From positions 62,001 through 126,000 of the forward strand of contig QZLF01000003.1 in the NCBI GenBank assembly GCA_016771945.1: a DNA stretch of 64,000 nt, in the 5' to 3' direction. The position numbers were made by a program, and so were the translations under genes. The stretch is from Candidatus Leucobacter sulfamidivorax (GTDB lineage: Bacteria > Actinomycetota > Actinomycetes > Actinomycetales > Microbacteriaceae). Shown piece after piece: positions 1-8,902 of this stretch (its first letter is position 1; the number at the start of each line of letters is the position of its first letter). The notes under the pieces are model-generated. The model did no database searches. It saw nothing but the letters and a program-made list of their open reading frames with translations, and had not been told where the DNA came from.

Positions 1-2
1 GT

Positions 3-80
3 ATCGGCGCGGTAGCCACCACGTTCGCGTTCGCACTCTGGAGGTCGCGTACGCCGGTGGCCGACCACACCCTGAGGTAG
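3..80 (+). CDS. possible 3' end of a membrane protein (partial)
   Basis: An open frame enters from the left edge and stops at a TAG ending at 80. Its 25 residues look like a hydrophobic membrane segment followed by a polar, basic tail (FAFALWRSRTPVADHTLR). It would run convergently towards the relaxase gene. The fragment is too short for a family call and could be chance. From 81 to 207 I see no further gene. Confidence 0.25.
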   Translation: MGAVATTFAFALWRSRTPVADHTLR

Positions 81-207
81 CGCCGCCGACGAACTCGCGA
101 CAACAACGCGGTCCTCCAGATCGCCCAGCCGCGCTTCAGCCAGCAGAGTGGTTCGGTACTGAGCTAGGCGGCTCGAAGATTTTCAAACCCATCACTGGGA
201 GCACCCA

Positions 208-3200
208 CTACCTCAACCCCAGCCCGCGAGCTTCGAGCGTAGCAACGGGATTCGGGGCGCGGCGCGACCGGCCCAGATTCTCGATCTCAAGTCGAGCCGC
301 TTCGGCTCGGACTCGGTCGATCTTCTGGACGGTCCCGTCGGATGGTGCACCGAGCGCGGAGTTGGCAGTGATCTGATAGCGGTCTCGGTAGGCGGCGACC
401 ACGAACGCTGCTCGACGCCAGACGGTGGCGCGCTGCGGGTCCGCGGGCTCGCCGCCAAGAGCCGCAATCCACGGCGCCGAGTCAGCGAGGGCCGCAACGA
501 GCACCGCGTCCGCTCGCGCTTCGATCAGGTGACGGCGCTCCGCCAGAGCCTTTTCCATCTCTAGGCTCATAGCGCCAGTTGCCTCGGGGATGAGCCCGGC
601 GATCAGCCTGGGCACCGACTGCCTACGGGCCGAGCGCGCTGGCCTCGCAGTAGCCACAGCGACTCGATGGCGGAGCACTGCGGCAATATCATCGGCATCG
701 CCGAAACCACGAGCGTGGACGAGTCGAGGAAGCAGGACCTCCAGGTCGTGATGGTTGGCTTCGGCTCGGCGCAGTTCAGCGGTCAACGGTCCAAAAGCAT
801 CCGAGTCGATGACTTCGTCAGCCTGTTCTGCGTTGAGGCCCGATGTCCGCACCAGGGATGCCCAACGGTCGCGTTGCGCGGCAGCAGCGATCGTTTCGTA
901 CTCGGCAGCAAGCTGCGCGATCGTGCCCCAGGATTCTTGCTCAGCGGCCATCGTTTCGTGTGCGGAGAGTTCGGCGCCGACGTGCTGGAGCACGCCGTAG
1001 AGCACGCTGCGCCCGGTGGCTTCACTGTTGTCCCCCGGATGTGGTCCCGCGTGAGACGAATCCGGCTTGTCGACTGCGACATAAGCAACGTTGGCGGTAC
1101 GGCCCCTTGTCATGGCCACGTAGAACGTCTCGCGAGTCATCGCCGAATCGACGAGCACGTGCGCTGTATCGGTGGTGAGGCCTTGCGCACGGAAGGAAGT
1201 GACGGCGTAGCCAAGTTCGACATGCTCGGCGACGTAGGCCGCTGGCAGGAGGACAGCGGATCCCCGGGAGCGTCCTTCTCGTCGAACGAGCATTGAGCCG
1301 TCGCTTCGAACATCGGCGACCTTCCAACGGTCACCGTTGCGCACCCAGCTCCGCCCGGCCCGCAAGCGTCGGTCGTTACGTCGAGTGATCACGATGTCGC
1401 CGGACGCTGCGTGGGTGCCATCGTGCAGCTCTGACTCTCGCGCACCTCGGACGGTGCCGTCGAGGATCAGGTCGGTTCGCGCACGGTTATTGAGCGCGGT
1501 GACGGATTCGTTCGAGTCAGCGACGAGCACCGCCGCACGCCCCGCGATCAGGTCGGCGCGCCACGCGGCGTAGGCGGCATCGACCATAGCTTCGGTATCG
1601 CCTTCAAAGATGCGCCCATGCTCGGCGTAGGTGTCGATGACTTCTGTGTGGCCGTGGCGGAGATCGAGGGAGGCGCGTTTCTCCCACTCGTGTGTGAAGC
1701 GGTGAACATCGACGAGTTCGGCGACGTCATCGCGGTCGTGCGCGAGGAGCCCGAACGCTCCACCCGCGTCAACCGCTTGCAGCTGCGCGTAGTCTCCGAC
1801 GAGCAGCACCTTTGCTCCCGCCGTGGCGGCAAGCTGGGTGATGCGGTCAAGTGAGAGTGTTCCTGCAAGCGAGGCCTCGTCGATGATGACGAGCTGCCCA
1901 GCCTGGAACTTCTCCCCCGTTTGGAGATGGGTCTGCCACCACTTCGCTGTGTTTTCCGTTGCGATCCCAAGGTCGTCGGCGAGTACCTGGGCCGCGCTTG
2001 AAGATGGTGCGAGCCCGACGACTGATCCAGGGCCGTGCTCTTTCTCCCACGCTCGTCGTAGTGCGCTCATTGCGGTTGTCTTTCCCGCACCCGCAGGGCC
2101 GACCAGCAGGTCGATGACCCTCCCAGAGACCGCAATAGCTATCAGCGCGGATGCTTGGTCCGCAGCAAGCATCCGACCCTCACGGTCAGACTTCTGCACG
2201 ATTCGTTCGACCGTCGCCAGCGAGACGGTCGGCGCGGTCGTTGAGCGCGAGAGCTGCAGCAGGCGGCCTTCAGCTTCGAGCAGTTCACCCGACGAGAACA
2301 CGGTGGAGTTTTTCGGTCGGAACACCGACGACTCATCGCTCCTGCGGAAGACGGCGGGGCTCGATGCCAGTTCGGGCGGCGTGAGCCTGAGCGAAACGGC
2401 CTCGGCAGCATCCACGACCAATCCGACGATGGCCTCGCGGTCTCGCGTGCTCGCGAACCGATACCCCATCGTCTGGCGCGCAGCCTCAGCCGTGAGGTTC
2501 CAACGGCGCCACGTTGAACGTTTCTCTCCAACCACAGCGACAACACTCTGCCCGAGCCTCTGGACGACATCGAGCGGAACGTCATCGGCCCACAGGAGCA
2601 GCGGATCCTCGTTCGTGGTGACTCGTCGAGCCCAGCTCGTGGCATCCGCACCGAGGATCGTTCCAGCTCGCTCTCGCCATTGAGTGGTGAGTTCGGCAAG
2701 CGAATGGATCTGCTTTTCCGGCCTGGTGGCGAGCGTCGCTTGCGCCCGCAGTTTGATGATCGTCGTGCTTGATGGTTGCCTGCCGTGCTTCGCCACGTAT
2801 TCAGCGATGAGACGGTCCTTTTCCTCGTCGATGTGCCGCGATCGCGAGGAGAACTCAGCGACGAGTTCTGGCGGGACTTGCGCGATCGTCCATGCCGGGT
2901 TGCGGTCGCGTCCCCTGTCGCGGGCTTCCCATGCGACGCCGAAGAGACGGGTCAGGTGATCGGCGATCACGGCTTCGTGAAGCTCCGAGAGCGCCACCGT
3001 CGCCGCATGCATGGGGCGGCTATCCAGGCTGCGCCATTTGTTGTCGAGCACGGTCTGGACCTTGTTGCTGATGACGACGTGCGTGTGGAGGTGAGGATCG
3101 CCCGCGCGTGAGTCGTAGTGGTCGTACGCTGTCGCGATCAGCCCGCGCACATCGACCTGCGCAACGGCACCATCCCCGGGGGTTGCACCGGCGCGCGTGG

Positions 3201-3759
3201 CTGCAACCTCACGCTCCATGAACGCAACCACCTCCGCAACCGCAGCATGATGAGCATCAACGATGAGCGATTGCGTTCCCGCGTCGGCGACCGCCCACAA
3301 CACCGACGCTGACTTCGGAATCGAGAACGTGTAGTCATACCCCGCGACCGCCCGACGTGTAGCACGTTCCGCCTCTTCGGTCTCGATCGCCGCGACTGCT
3401 CGACCGCGAGCAGTCGCACTCAGACCGGGGTCCAGCGTGGCCACACGATCGGCGACGCGTTCGGCTTTCGCCTTGTACTGCGGGTAGGCGCGGCCCAACG
3501 GTGCGCCGGTGAGCGGATCTCGACCCATGCCGATCAGCAGTTGAAGTTGCGCCTCGGTGACCTCGTCCCCTTCTTCGAGCTGCCCGCTTCCCAGCGCCGC
3601 GAGTCCGCTACCCATCCAGCGTCCGGGCGGAGTTCCGTCGGCGTTGTAGTAGCGCGTCAGCGGTGTTGAAAGGTCGCGGTCTCCGTCCCCCGCGGCGACG
3701 GTGCGCAGCAGGTACTTGTAGCCGTCGCCCGCCGACATCAACCGCATCGACACCGTCAC
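208..3759 (-). CDS. traA: MobF-family conjugative relaxase / helicase (TraA/TrwC type)
   Basis: A 1183-residue conjugative relaxase expected to nick the transfer origin, stay bound to the 5' end and unwind the strand for transfer. The N-terminal TrwC-like relaxase domain covers roughly residues 1-350, with the metal-binding HLHTH triad at 223-227. A helicase half follows, with Walker A GPAGAGKT at 554-561, a Walker B (VIIDEASL) near 625 and the late helicase motif VTSFRAQGLTTDTAHV. The length is normal for full MobF proteins. The start is a GTG whose first residues (MTVSMRLMSAGDGYKY) match actinobacterial TraA proteins as I know them, and a purine-rich GGAGGGAAGG lies just upstream. No coupling protein or type IV secretion gene is in the window, so the element is either mobilizable only or its transfer genes lie further left. 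The relaxase assignment is firm; the gene name is by family. Confidence 0.93.
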   Translation of the reverse strand: MTVSMRLMSAGDGYKYLLRTVAAGDGDRDLSTPLTRYYNADGTPPGRWMGSGLAALGSGQLEEGDEVTEAQLQLLIGMGRDPLTGAPLGRAYPQYKAKAERVADRVATLDPGLSATARGRAVAAIETEEAERATRRAVAGYDYTFSIPKSASVLWAVADAGTQSLIVDAHHAAVAEVVAFMEREVAATRAGATPGDGAVAQVDVRGLIATAYDHYDSRAGDPHLHTHVVISNKVQTVLDNKWRSLDSRPMHAATVALSELHEAVIADHLTRLFGVAWEARDRGRDRNPAWTIAQVPPELVAEFSSRSRHIDEEKDRLIAEYVAKHGRQPSSTTIIKLRAQATLATRPEKQIHSLAELTTQWRERAGTILGADATSWARRVTTNEDPLLLWADDVPLDVVQRLGQSVVAVVGEKRSTWRRWNLTAEAARQTMGYRFASTRDREAIVGLVVDAAEAVSLRLTPPELASSPAVFRRSDESSVFRPKNSTVFSSGELLEAEGRLLQLSRSTTAPTVSLATVERIVQKSDREGRMLAADQASALIAIAVSGRVIDLLVGPAGAGKTTAMSALRRAWEKEHGPGSVVGLAPSSSAAQVLADDLGIATENTAKWWQTHLQTGEKFQAGQLVIIDEASLAGTLSLDRITQLAATAGAKVLLVGDYAQLQAVDAGGAFGLLAHDRDDVAELVDVHRFTHEWEKRASLDLRHGHTEVIDTYAEHGRIFEGDTEAMVDAAYAAWRADLIAGRAAVLVADSNESVTALNNRARTDLILDGTVRGARESELHDGTHAASGDIVITRRNDRRLRAGRSWVRNGDRWKVADVRSDGSMLVRREGRSRGSAVLLPAAYVAEHVELGYAVTSFRAQGLTTDTAHVLVDSAMTRETFYVAMTRGRTANVAYVAVDKPDSSHAGPHPGDNSEATGRSVLYGVLQHVGAELSAHETMAAEQESWGTIAQLAAEYETIAAAAQRDRWASLVRTSGLNAEQADEVIDSDAFGPLTAELRRAEANHHDLEVLLPRLVHARGFGDADDIAAVLRHRVAVATARPARSARRQSVPRLIAGLIPEATGAMSLEMEKALAERRHLIEARADAVLVAALADSAPWIAALGGEPADPQRATVWRRAAFVVAAYRDRYQITANSALGAPSDGTVQKIDRVRAEAARLEIENLGRSRRAPNPVATLEARGLGLR

Positions 3760-4088
3760 CGCTGCTCACCTTCCCTCCATCAAGGAGGAGGTGAACAAGG
3801 TGCTTCAAGACTCAGTCGTGAGGAGTCGCGACCTCGATCTGCCAGACGCGTGGGCATCTGGAGACGGAAGCTCGCCATGGACCAGATCATGGTCCGGAAC
3901 GCCCCGGCCGACGTAACCCGACGACTCACGGGATATGGCCACTGAAGCCATAGGGTGCATCGGCGAATCTAATAGCGCCGAGTTCGACGGCGCGGCACTG
4001 TAGCAGTGTCAGTGGCCAACGGTAGCGTTAGACACGCACCCAATTCCAACTTTAAACGCGCTTGCAAGCGAAGGAGATCCAGCGAAGC
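3760..4088. other. intergenic region between relaxase and restriction-modification operon
   Basis: This 329-base gap separates divergent genes and must hold both promoters. On the left is the ribosome-binding site of the relaxase gene; on the right GAAGGAG at 4070-4076 serves the methyltransferase gene. A possible 22-codon remnant of an antitoxin-like gene lies at 3877-3945. An origin of transfer would be expected next to a MobF relaxase, but I see no inverted repeat strong enough to call one. Confidence 0.5.
3877..3945 (+). pseudogene. possible remnant of a FitA-like ribbon-helix-helix antitoxin
   Basis: A 22-codon frame begins MDQIMVRNAPADVTRRL and stops at 3943-3945. The start resembles the N-terminal DNA-binding strand and helix of FitA/plasmid-stability antitoxins, which typically open with a short run ending LVRNVP. 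FitA proteins are about 70-80 residues long, so this would be a truncated relic, and no VapC/FitB toxin follows it. The match is short and could be coincidence. Confidence 0.2.
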
Positions 4089-5975
4089 ATGAGCAAGTCC
4101 CTTCTGGAGCAATTACCCGGCATTGTCGCGGCGGGCAAGCGTCAAGCGGCACAGATACTGGAGCAGCTGGAGGGACGTAACCGCGTTAGCCTTCAGACGC
4201 GCGAACTGGTCATCCCGTCGAAGGATCGTGGTGGCTTCAACTTTTGGGGAAACGACGGCGAGGGCATCGCCGAGATGCCGAACCGCCTGATCTACGGTGA
4301 CAACCTGCTGGCGATGGCCGCATTGCTCGCGGGCGATGAGGATACGCCGAGCCTGCGCGGCAAGATCGATCTGATATACATCGATCCGCCGTTCGATTCG
4401 AAGGCGGACTATCGAACGAAGATCAAGCTTCCGGGAACCACGATTGATCAGAAGCCGACCGTACTTGAGCAATTCGCTTACTCCGACACGTGGTCGGACG
4501 GCACAGCTTCCTATCTCGCAATGATCATGCCGCGCTTGATTCTGATGCGGGAGCTTCTTTCGGAGAACGGCTCGATCTACGTTCACCTGGACTGGCACGT
4601 GGGCCACTACGTCAAGTTGCTTCTTGATGAGGCGTTTGGCAAACAGAACTTGCGCAACGAGATTGTCTGGGCGTATCACGGGCCAGGAAGCCCAGGGATG
4701 CGACAGTACAACCGCAAGCACGACACCGTCTTTTGGTATTCAAAGTCAGACAACTGGATCTTCAATGACGATCAGATCCGCGAGGCGCATAGTGAGAAGA
4801 CCAAGGGGAACTTCAAGACCGGTCTCGCAGGCTCCGGGTTTATCACCGACGATTATGCGCTCGCCGAAGGAAAGATCCCCGAAGACTGGTGGGTGATGGC
4901 GATCGCTGGGCGTTACCCGGTAGATGGCAAAAAACGAGTCGGCTATGCCACCGAAAAGCCATGGCCGCTCATCGAACGAATCATAAAAGGATCCTCCTCG
5001 GAGGGCGCTATAGTTGCAGACTTCTTCGGAGGATCAGGTGTCTTCGCAGCTGTAGCCGAGTCGCTTGGACGAAGGGGGGTAGCGACTGACCTTGGCAAGC
5101 CCTCCACAATGGTGATGCGCAAGCGACTCATCGACGTCGACGCAAAGCCTTTTCTCTATCAGGCCATTGGCGACTATCAGGTGGAGCAGGCACGCTCGAC
5201 TTTGGGCCGCTCGTTCCGAGTTGGAGATCTCGCCAGGGTCGTCCTCGACCTTTATGGCGCGTTGCCGCTGCCTCCCGAGGAGAACGTCAACGGCAGCCTT
5301 GGGCGGCTACCGGGTACCCGCACGCTCGTGTATGCAGACAGCCCGTCGCGCCTCACGACCATCTCGACGCTCAAGCGTGCGCAAGGATACCGCGAAGTCA
5401 AGATGGGTGGCTTCGACAAGGTTGTCGTACTCGGTTGGAACTTTTCCGCCGGCATCGGCCAGGACATCAGCGACCTGAACGACCCGAACCTTGAGGTACT
5501 GGTGATCCCACCTGACCTGCTCGACCGACTCAAGAAGAAGGGGGCGGACAAGCTGGCGTCCGAGGTGCGCTTCTCCAGCCTCCAGTATCTCCAGGCAGAT
5601 GTCACCGCGCGCACGAGCAACGGCGAGCGCGAGACACTCACGGTGAACCTGCAGAACTATGTACTGCTCTCACCCGAGGCGATCAACCTCGACCAGGCCA
5701 ACCGGGCAAAGCTCCAGGAAGTCATGAACACGGAGCCGCTGGCGCTCGTTGAGTATTGGGCAGTCGATCCCGCCTACGACGGCGAGGTCTTCCGTTCCGT
5801 CTGGCAGGACTACCGAGGCAACACCGACAACGACAGCGACGAGTTGCGTGTCGTCACAACGGCCACGTTGGATCTCCCTCGCCTCAACAGCGCACGTACA
5901 GTTTGCGTACGGGCAGTGGATGTCTTCGGCTTTGAATCTGAAGTCGTTATCTCTGGTGTGGAGGTAGATTCGTGA
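4089..5975 (+). CDS. mod: type III restriction-modification DNA methyltransferase (Mod subunit)
   Basis: This 628-residue protein is the modification and specificity subunit of a type III system; it methylates adenine-N6 on one strand of the recognition site using S-adenosylmethionine. The catalytic motif DPPF is at residues 99-102 and the AdoMet-binding motif DFFGGSG at 311-317. The catalytic motif comes before the AdoMet motif, the beta-class order used by Mod proteins. The length is close to EcoP15I Mod (about 645). I chose the ATG at 4089 because GAAGGAG lies 12 bases upstream; an in-frame TTG at 4062 would add nine residues but has no ribosome site. The stop overlaps the next gene by four bases (GTGA), so Mod and Res are translationally coupled. 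The middle of the protein, where the target-recognition domain should lie, cannot be assigned a target sequence by eye. Confidence 0.92.
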   Translation: MSKSLLEQLPGIVAAGKRQAAQILEQLEGRNRVSLQTRELVIPSKDRGGFNFWGNDGEGIAEMPNRLIYGDNLLAMAALLAGDEDTPSLRGKIDLIYIDPPFDSKADYRTKIKLPGTTIDQKPTVLEQFAYSDTWSDGTASYLAMIMPRLILMRELLSENGSIYVHLDWHVGHYVKLLLDEAFGKQNLRNEIVWAYHGPGSPGMRQYNRKHDTVFWYSKSDNWIFNDDQIREAHSEKTKGNFKTGLAGSGFITDDYALAEGKIPEDWWVMAIAGRYPVDGKKRVGYATEKPWPLIERIIKGSSSEGAIVADFFGGSGVFAAVAESLGRRGVATDLGKPSTMVMRKRLIDVDAKPFLYQAIGDYQVEQARSTLGRSFRVGDLARVVLDLYGALPLPPEENVNGSLGRLPGTRTLVYADSPSRLTTISTLKRAQGYREVKMGGFDKVVVLGWNFSAGIGQDISDLNDPNLEVLVIPPDLLDRLKKKGADKLASEVRFSSLQYLQADVTARTSNGERETLTVNLQNYVLLSPEAINLDQANRAKLQEVMNTEPLALVEYWAVDPAYDGEVFRSVWQDYRGNTDNDSDELRVVTTATLDLPRLNSARTVCVRAVDVFGFESEVVISGVEVDS

Positions 5976-8902
5976 GCGGCTTCGCGGACTTCCCTTTGGC
6001 TCGAGGACTGTCAGCAGGCGTTGATCCGTTCATCCCGGGCATCGTTGACGGCTCAGGTTCGGAGATACTCGAGCGAGTCACACCGGTTACCGCCGAGCTA
6101 TTGCGCTACTGGTTCCAGCAGGACTATTGCGAACTGCGGGAACTGAACTTCCACGCTGGGCAACGCGCGGCCATCTTGAACATCATCTATGCTCACGAGG
6201 TGCTCGGTACGACGCGCCTGCGCGACCTCTACGAGGCCGTCGCGCCGGAGGCGATGCTTGAAGGCGGCGTCCTGGGCGAAGTCACCCGGCAGCGCCACGA
6301 CTTTCCGAAGTACGCAGCGAAGATGGCCACCGGCACCGGCAAGACGTGGGTGCTCAACGCTTTGCTCGTCTGGCAGTACCTGAACAAGCTAGCTGACCCG
6401 GCGGACCCGCGCTTCTCCAGCAACTTCCTGCTCGTCGCACCTGGCCTCATCGTATACGACCGCCTCCTGGACTCCTTCATGGGTAAGGAGCATGCGGGCG
6501 AGCGTGACTTCACCAGCAGCGACATCTACCGCCAGCAGGGACTGTTCGTACCGGACACCTACCGTTCGCAAGTCTTCTCGTTCTTGCAGTCATCCGTCGT
6601 CACCAAGGCTGAGATCGGTCGCAAGGTCACCGGCTCAGGCATGATTGCGATCACCAACTGGCATCTACTGGCTGGCAAAGAGGACCCTGACTTCCTCGAA
6701 GACGAGGCGGAGGTCGAGGCACCGGGCGCTGAGATCGATCAGAAGGCGGCTATCGAGAGCTTCTTCCCACTTACACCGGGCACGAGCGCCGGGAATGCGC
6801 TGGACGCGCTGGATCGACGCTTCCTGCGAGGAGGACCGCTCCAGGCGCTGAAGGACTTACCTGACCTGGTCGTGTTCAATGACGAGGCACACCACATCCA
6901 TGAAGTCAAGAAGGCCGACGAGGTCACTGACGTGGAGTGGCAAAAGAGTCTGAGCGAGATCGCTTCGACCAAGGGGCGACGCTTCACGCAAATCGACTTT
7001 TCAGCGACGCCGTACAACGAGGTTGGATCGGGGCGCTCGAAGGGCAAGGCATACTTCCCGCACATTGTGGTCGACTTCGACCTCAAGTCTGCGATGCGCT
7101 CTGGTCTCGTGAAGTCACTCGCACTCGATAAGCGCAAAGAGATCGCCGCGCTGCCACTGGACTTCAAGGCAGAACGTGACGAGCAAAAGCGCGTCACAGG
7201 CCTCTCAAATGGGCAGCGCGTCATGCTGCAAGCCGGTCTTAAGAAACTCCAGATCCTCGAAGAGCAGTTCACAGAGGTAGGCCCCGATAAACACCCGAAG
7301 CTCCTCGTCGTCTGCGAGGACACGAATGTCACCCCGCATGTTGTCGAGTACTTGCAGAGCACCGGGCTGTCTGAGGATGACATCCTGCGCGTCGACTCAG
7401 GCCGCAAGGCTGAACTTGGACCGAAAGACTGGGAACCGATCCGCGAGAAGCTGTTTGACATAGACCGGCATAAGCAGCCGAAGGTCATCGTCTCGGTACT
7501 GATGCTTCGTGAGGGTTTCGACGTCAGCAACATCGCGGTCATCGTGCCGCTGCGATCTTCCCAAGCATCGATCCTGCTAGAGCAGACGATCGGACGTGGT
7601 CTCCGATTGATGTGGCGGGGTGATCCGTCGATCGATGAGCTGAAGGCTGAAACGCGGGAGCGGATTAGCAAAGGGCTTGAGCCAACCAACTACTTCGACG
7701 TGCTGTTCATCGTTGAGCATCCGGCGTTCAGTGAGTTCTACGAGCAGCTGCTAGGGAAGGACGGTCTCCTGGGAGAGGCCGGTGATGACGCGGACAGCAC
7801 CGGCGCAACCGGCGATCTGGAGCATGTTGACCTGCGGCCCGGCTATCAGGCGTATGACTTTGAGATCCCGATCATTCTGCGCGATGCGGACGAAGAGCTT
7901 CGTCAGCCGAGCGTCGACCCGCTCGCGCTAACACCCTGCCCGTATCCGCTTGACATGATGCTCAAGGTGATCGGCACGGGTGACCGGTTCGTCTCCCATG
8001 ACGCGCAGACGGGCACGCAGTACGGCGACTACCGCGTTGACGGTGGTGTCCTGACAGCGAGTGGCTACAACGATTACCTCTCGCGCATGACCACGCGCAT
8101 CACCGAGGCGCTCGGTCGCACCATGACCAAGAGTCAGAGCAAGTACAACGAGAATGCCAAGTTCCCGATCTTGCAGGCGTACCGCCCGCTCTTGACCGGC
8201 TGGTTGGATACCTACATCCGGCACAGACTCTTCCGTCAGGACTTTGATCCGCTCGATGGCGAAAACTGGCGCGTACTGCTGCTCGACGATGTCGCTCACA
8301 GCATCGCCGGGACGTTCGCAACAAAACTGGTCGAGTTGCAGGAGAACCAGGTCGTAACCTCCGCCGAGGTGCAGCACCGCTTCTTGTCGGAAGTCATGAC
8401 GATCCCGGTGCGCGGTAGCACGGCGGAAGAGGTCAAGAAGTGCATCTACCCGAAGCTGCCGATCCCCTCCCAGGGCGGCGGTCTTGAACGACGCTTCATT
8501 CGATGGGCAGACAAGGATTCAGGGATCGAGGCCCTCGCGAAGGTACACGAGTACCGACACGACTTCCTGCGTCGGCCGTATCTGAAGGCGGACGGTATGC
8601 CCGCACAGTACTCACCGGACTTTCTGATCCGCACGCCCGAGACCATCTTTGTCGTCGAGACCAAAGCGCAATCGGCCCTCAGCGACGAGAACGTGCAACG
8701 CAAGAAGAAGGCTGCCCTGGCCTGGTGCGAGCAGATCAACGAACTTCCCGAGGAAGAGCGAGACAGTCGTCGATGGGACTATGTACTTCTCGGAGAGTCG
8801 GTGATTGTCGAGTGGGAAAAGAAGAATGCCACCGTGACTGACCTCCTTCACTACGCACGGCTACGCCGCGTGTCCACGGCGAAGCAGGAGCGGCTGTTGT
8901 GA
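5972..8902 (+). CDS. res: type III restriction endonuclease helicase-nuclease (Res subunit)
   Basis: This 976-residue protein is the ATP-dependent translocating and cutting partner of Mod. An SF2 helicase core begins with Walker A TGTGKT at residues 120-125 and a DEAH box at 304-307, followed by the conserved FSATPYN (motif III) and QTIGRGLR (motif VI). Near the C-terminus, SPDF (D883) and VVETKA (E896, K898) form a PD-(D/E)xK nuclease site. Length and domain order match EcoP15I-type Res proteins (about 970). The gene starts with GTG inside the mod stop codon and ends overlapping the next gene by four bases. All key motifs are present, so the enzyme should be active. Confidence 0.93.
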   Translation: MSGFADFPLARGLSAGVDPFIPGIVDGSGSEILERVTPVTAELLRYWFQQDYCELRELNFHAGQRAAILNIIYAHEVLGTTRLRDLYEAVAPEAMLEGGVLGEVTRQRHDFPKYAAKMATGTGKTWVLNALLVWQYLNKLADPADPRFSSNFLLVAPGLIVYDRLLDSFMGKEHAGERDFTSSDIYRQQGLFVPDTYRSQVFSFLQSSVVTKAEIGRKVTGSGMIAITNWHLLAGKEDPDFLEDEAEVEAPGAEIDQKAAIESFFPLTPGTSAGNALDALDRRFLRGGPLQALKDLPDLVVFNDEAHHIHEVKKADEVTDVEWQKSLSEIASTKGRRFTQIDFSATPYNEVGSGRSKGKAYFPHIVVDFDLKSAMRSGLVKSLALDKRKEIAALPLDFKAERDEQKRVTGLSNGQRVMLQAGLKKLQILEEQFTEVGPDKHPKLLVVCEDTNVTPHVVEYLQSTGLSEDDILRVDSGRKAELGPKDWEPIREKLFDIDRHKQPKVIVSVLMLREGFDVSNIAVIVPLRSSQASILLEQTIGRGLRLMWRGDPSIDELKAETRERISKGLEPTNYFDVLFIVEHPAFSEFYEQLLGKDGLLGEAGDDADSTGATGDLEHVDLRPGYQAYDFEIPIILRDADEELRQPSVDPLALTPCPYPLDMMLKVIGTGDRFVSHDAQTGTQYGDYRVDGGVLTASGYNDYLSRMTTRITEALGRTMTKSQSKYNENAKFPILQAYRPLLTGWLDTYIRHRLFRQDFDPLDGENWRVLLLDDVAHSIAGTFATKLVELQENQVVTSAEVQHRFLSEVMTIPVRGSTAEEVKKCIYPKLPIPSQGGGLERRFIRWADKDSGIEALAKVHEYRHDFLRRPYLKADGMPAQYSPDFLIRTPETIFVVETKAQSALSDENVQRKKKAALAWCEQINELPEEERDSRRWDYVLLGESVIVEWEKKNATVTDLLHYARLRRVSTAKQERLL

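Noticed and set aside
3760..4061. Origin of transfer next to the relaxase gene
   Set aside because: No convincing inverted repeat with a nic-like site could be identified by eye.
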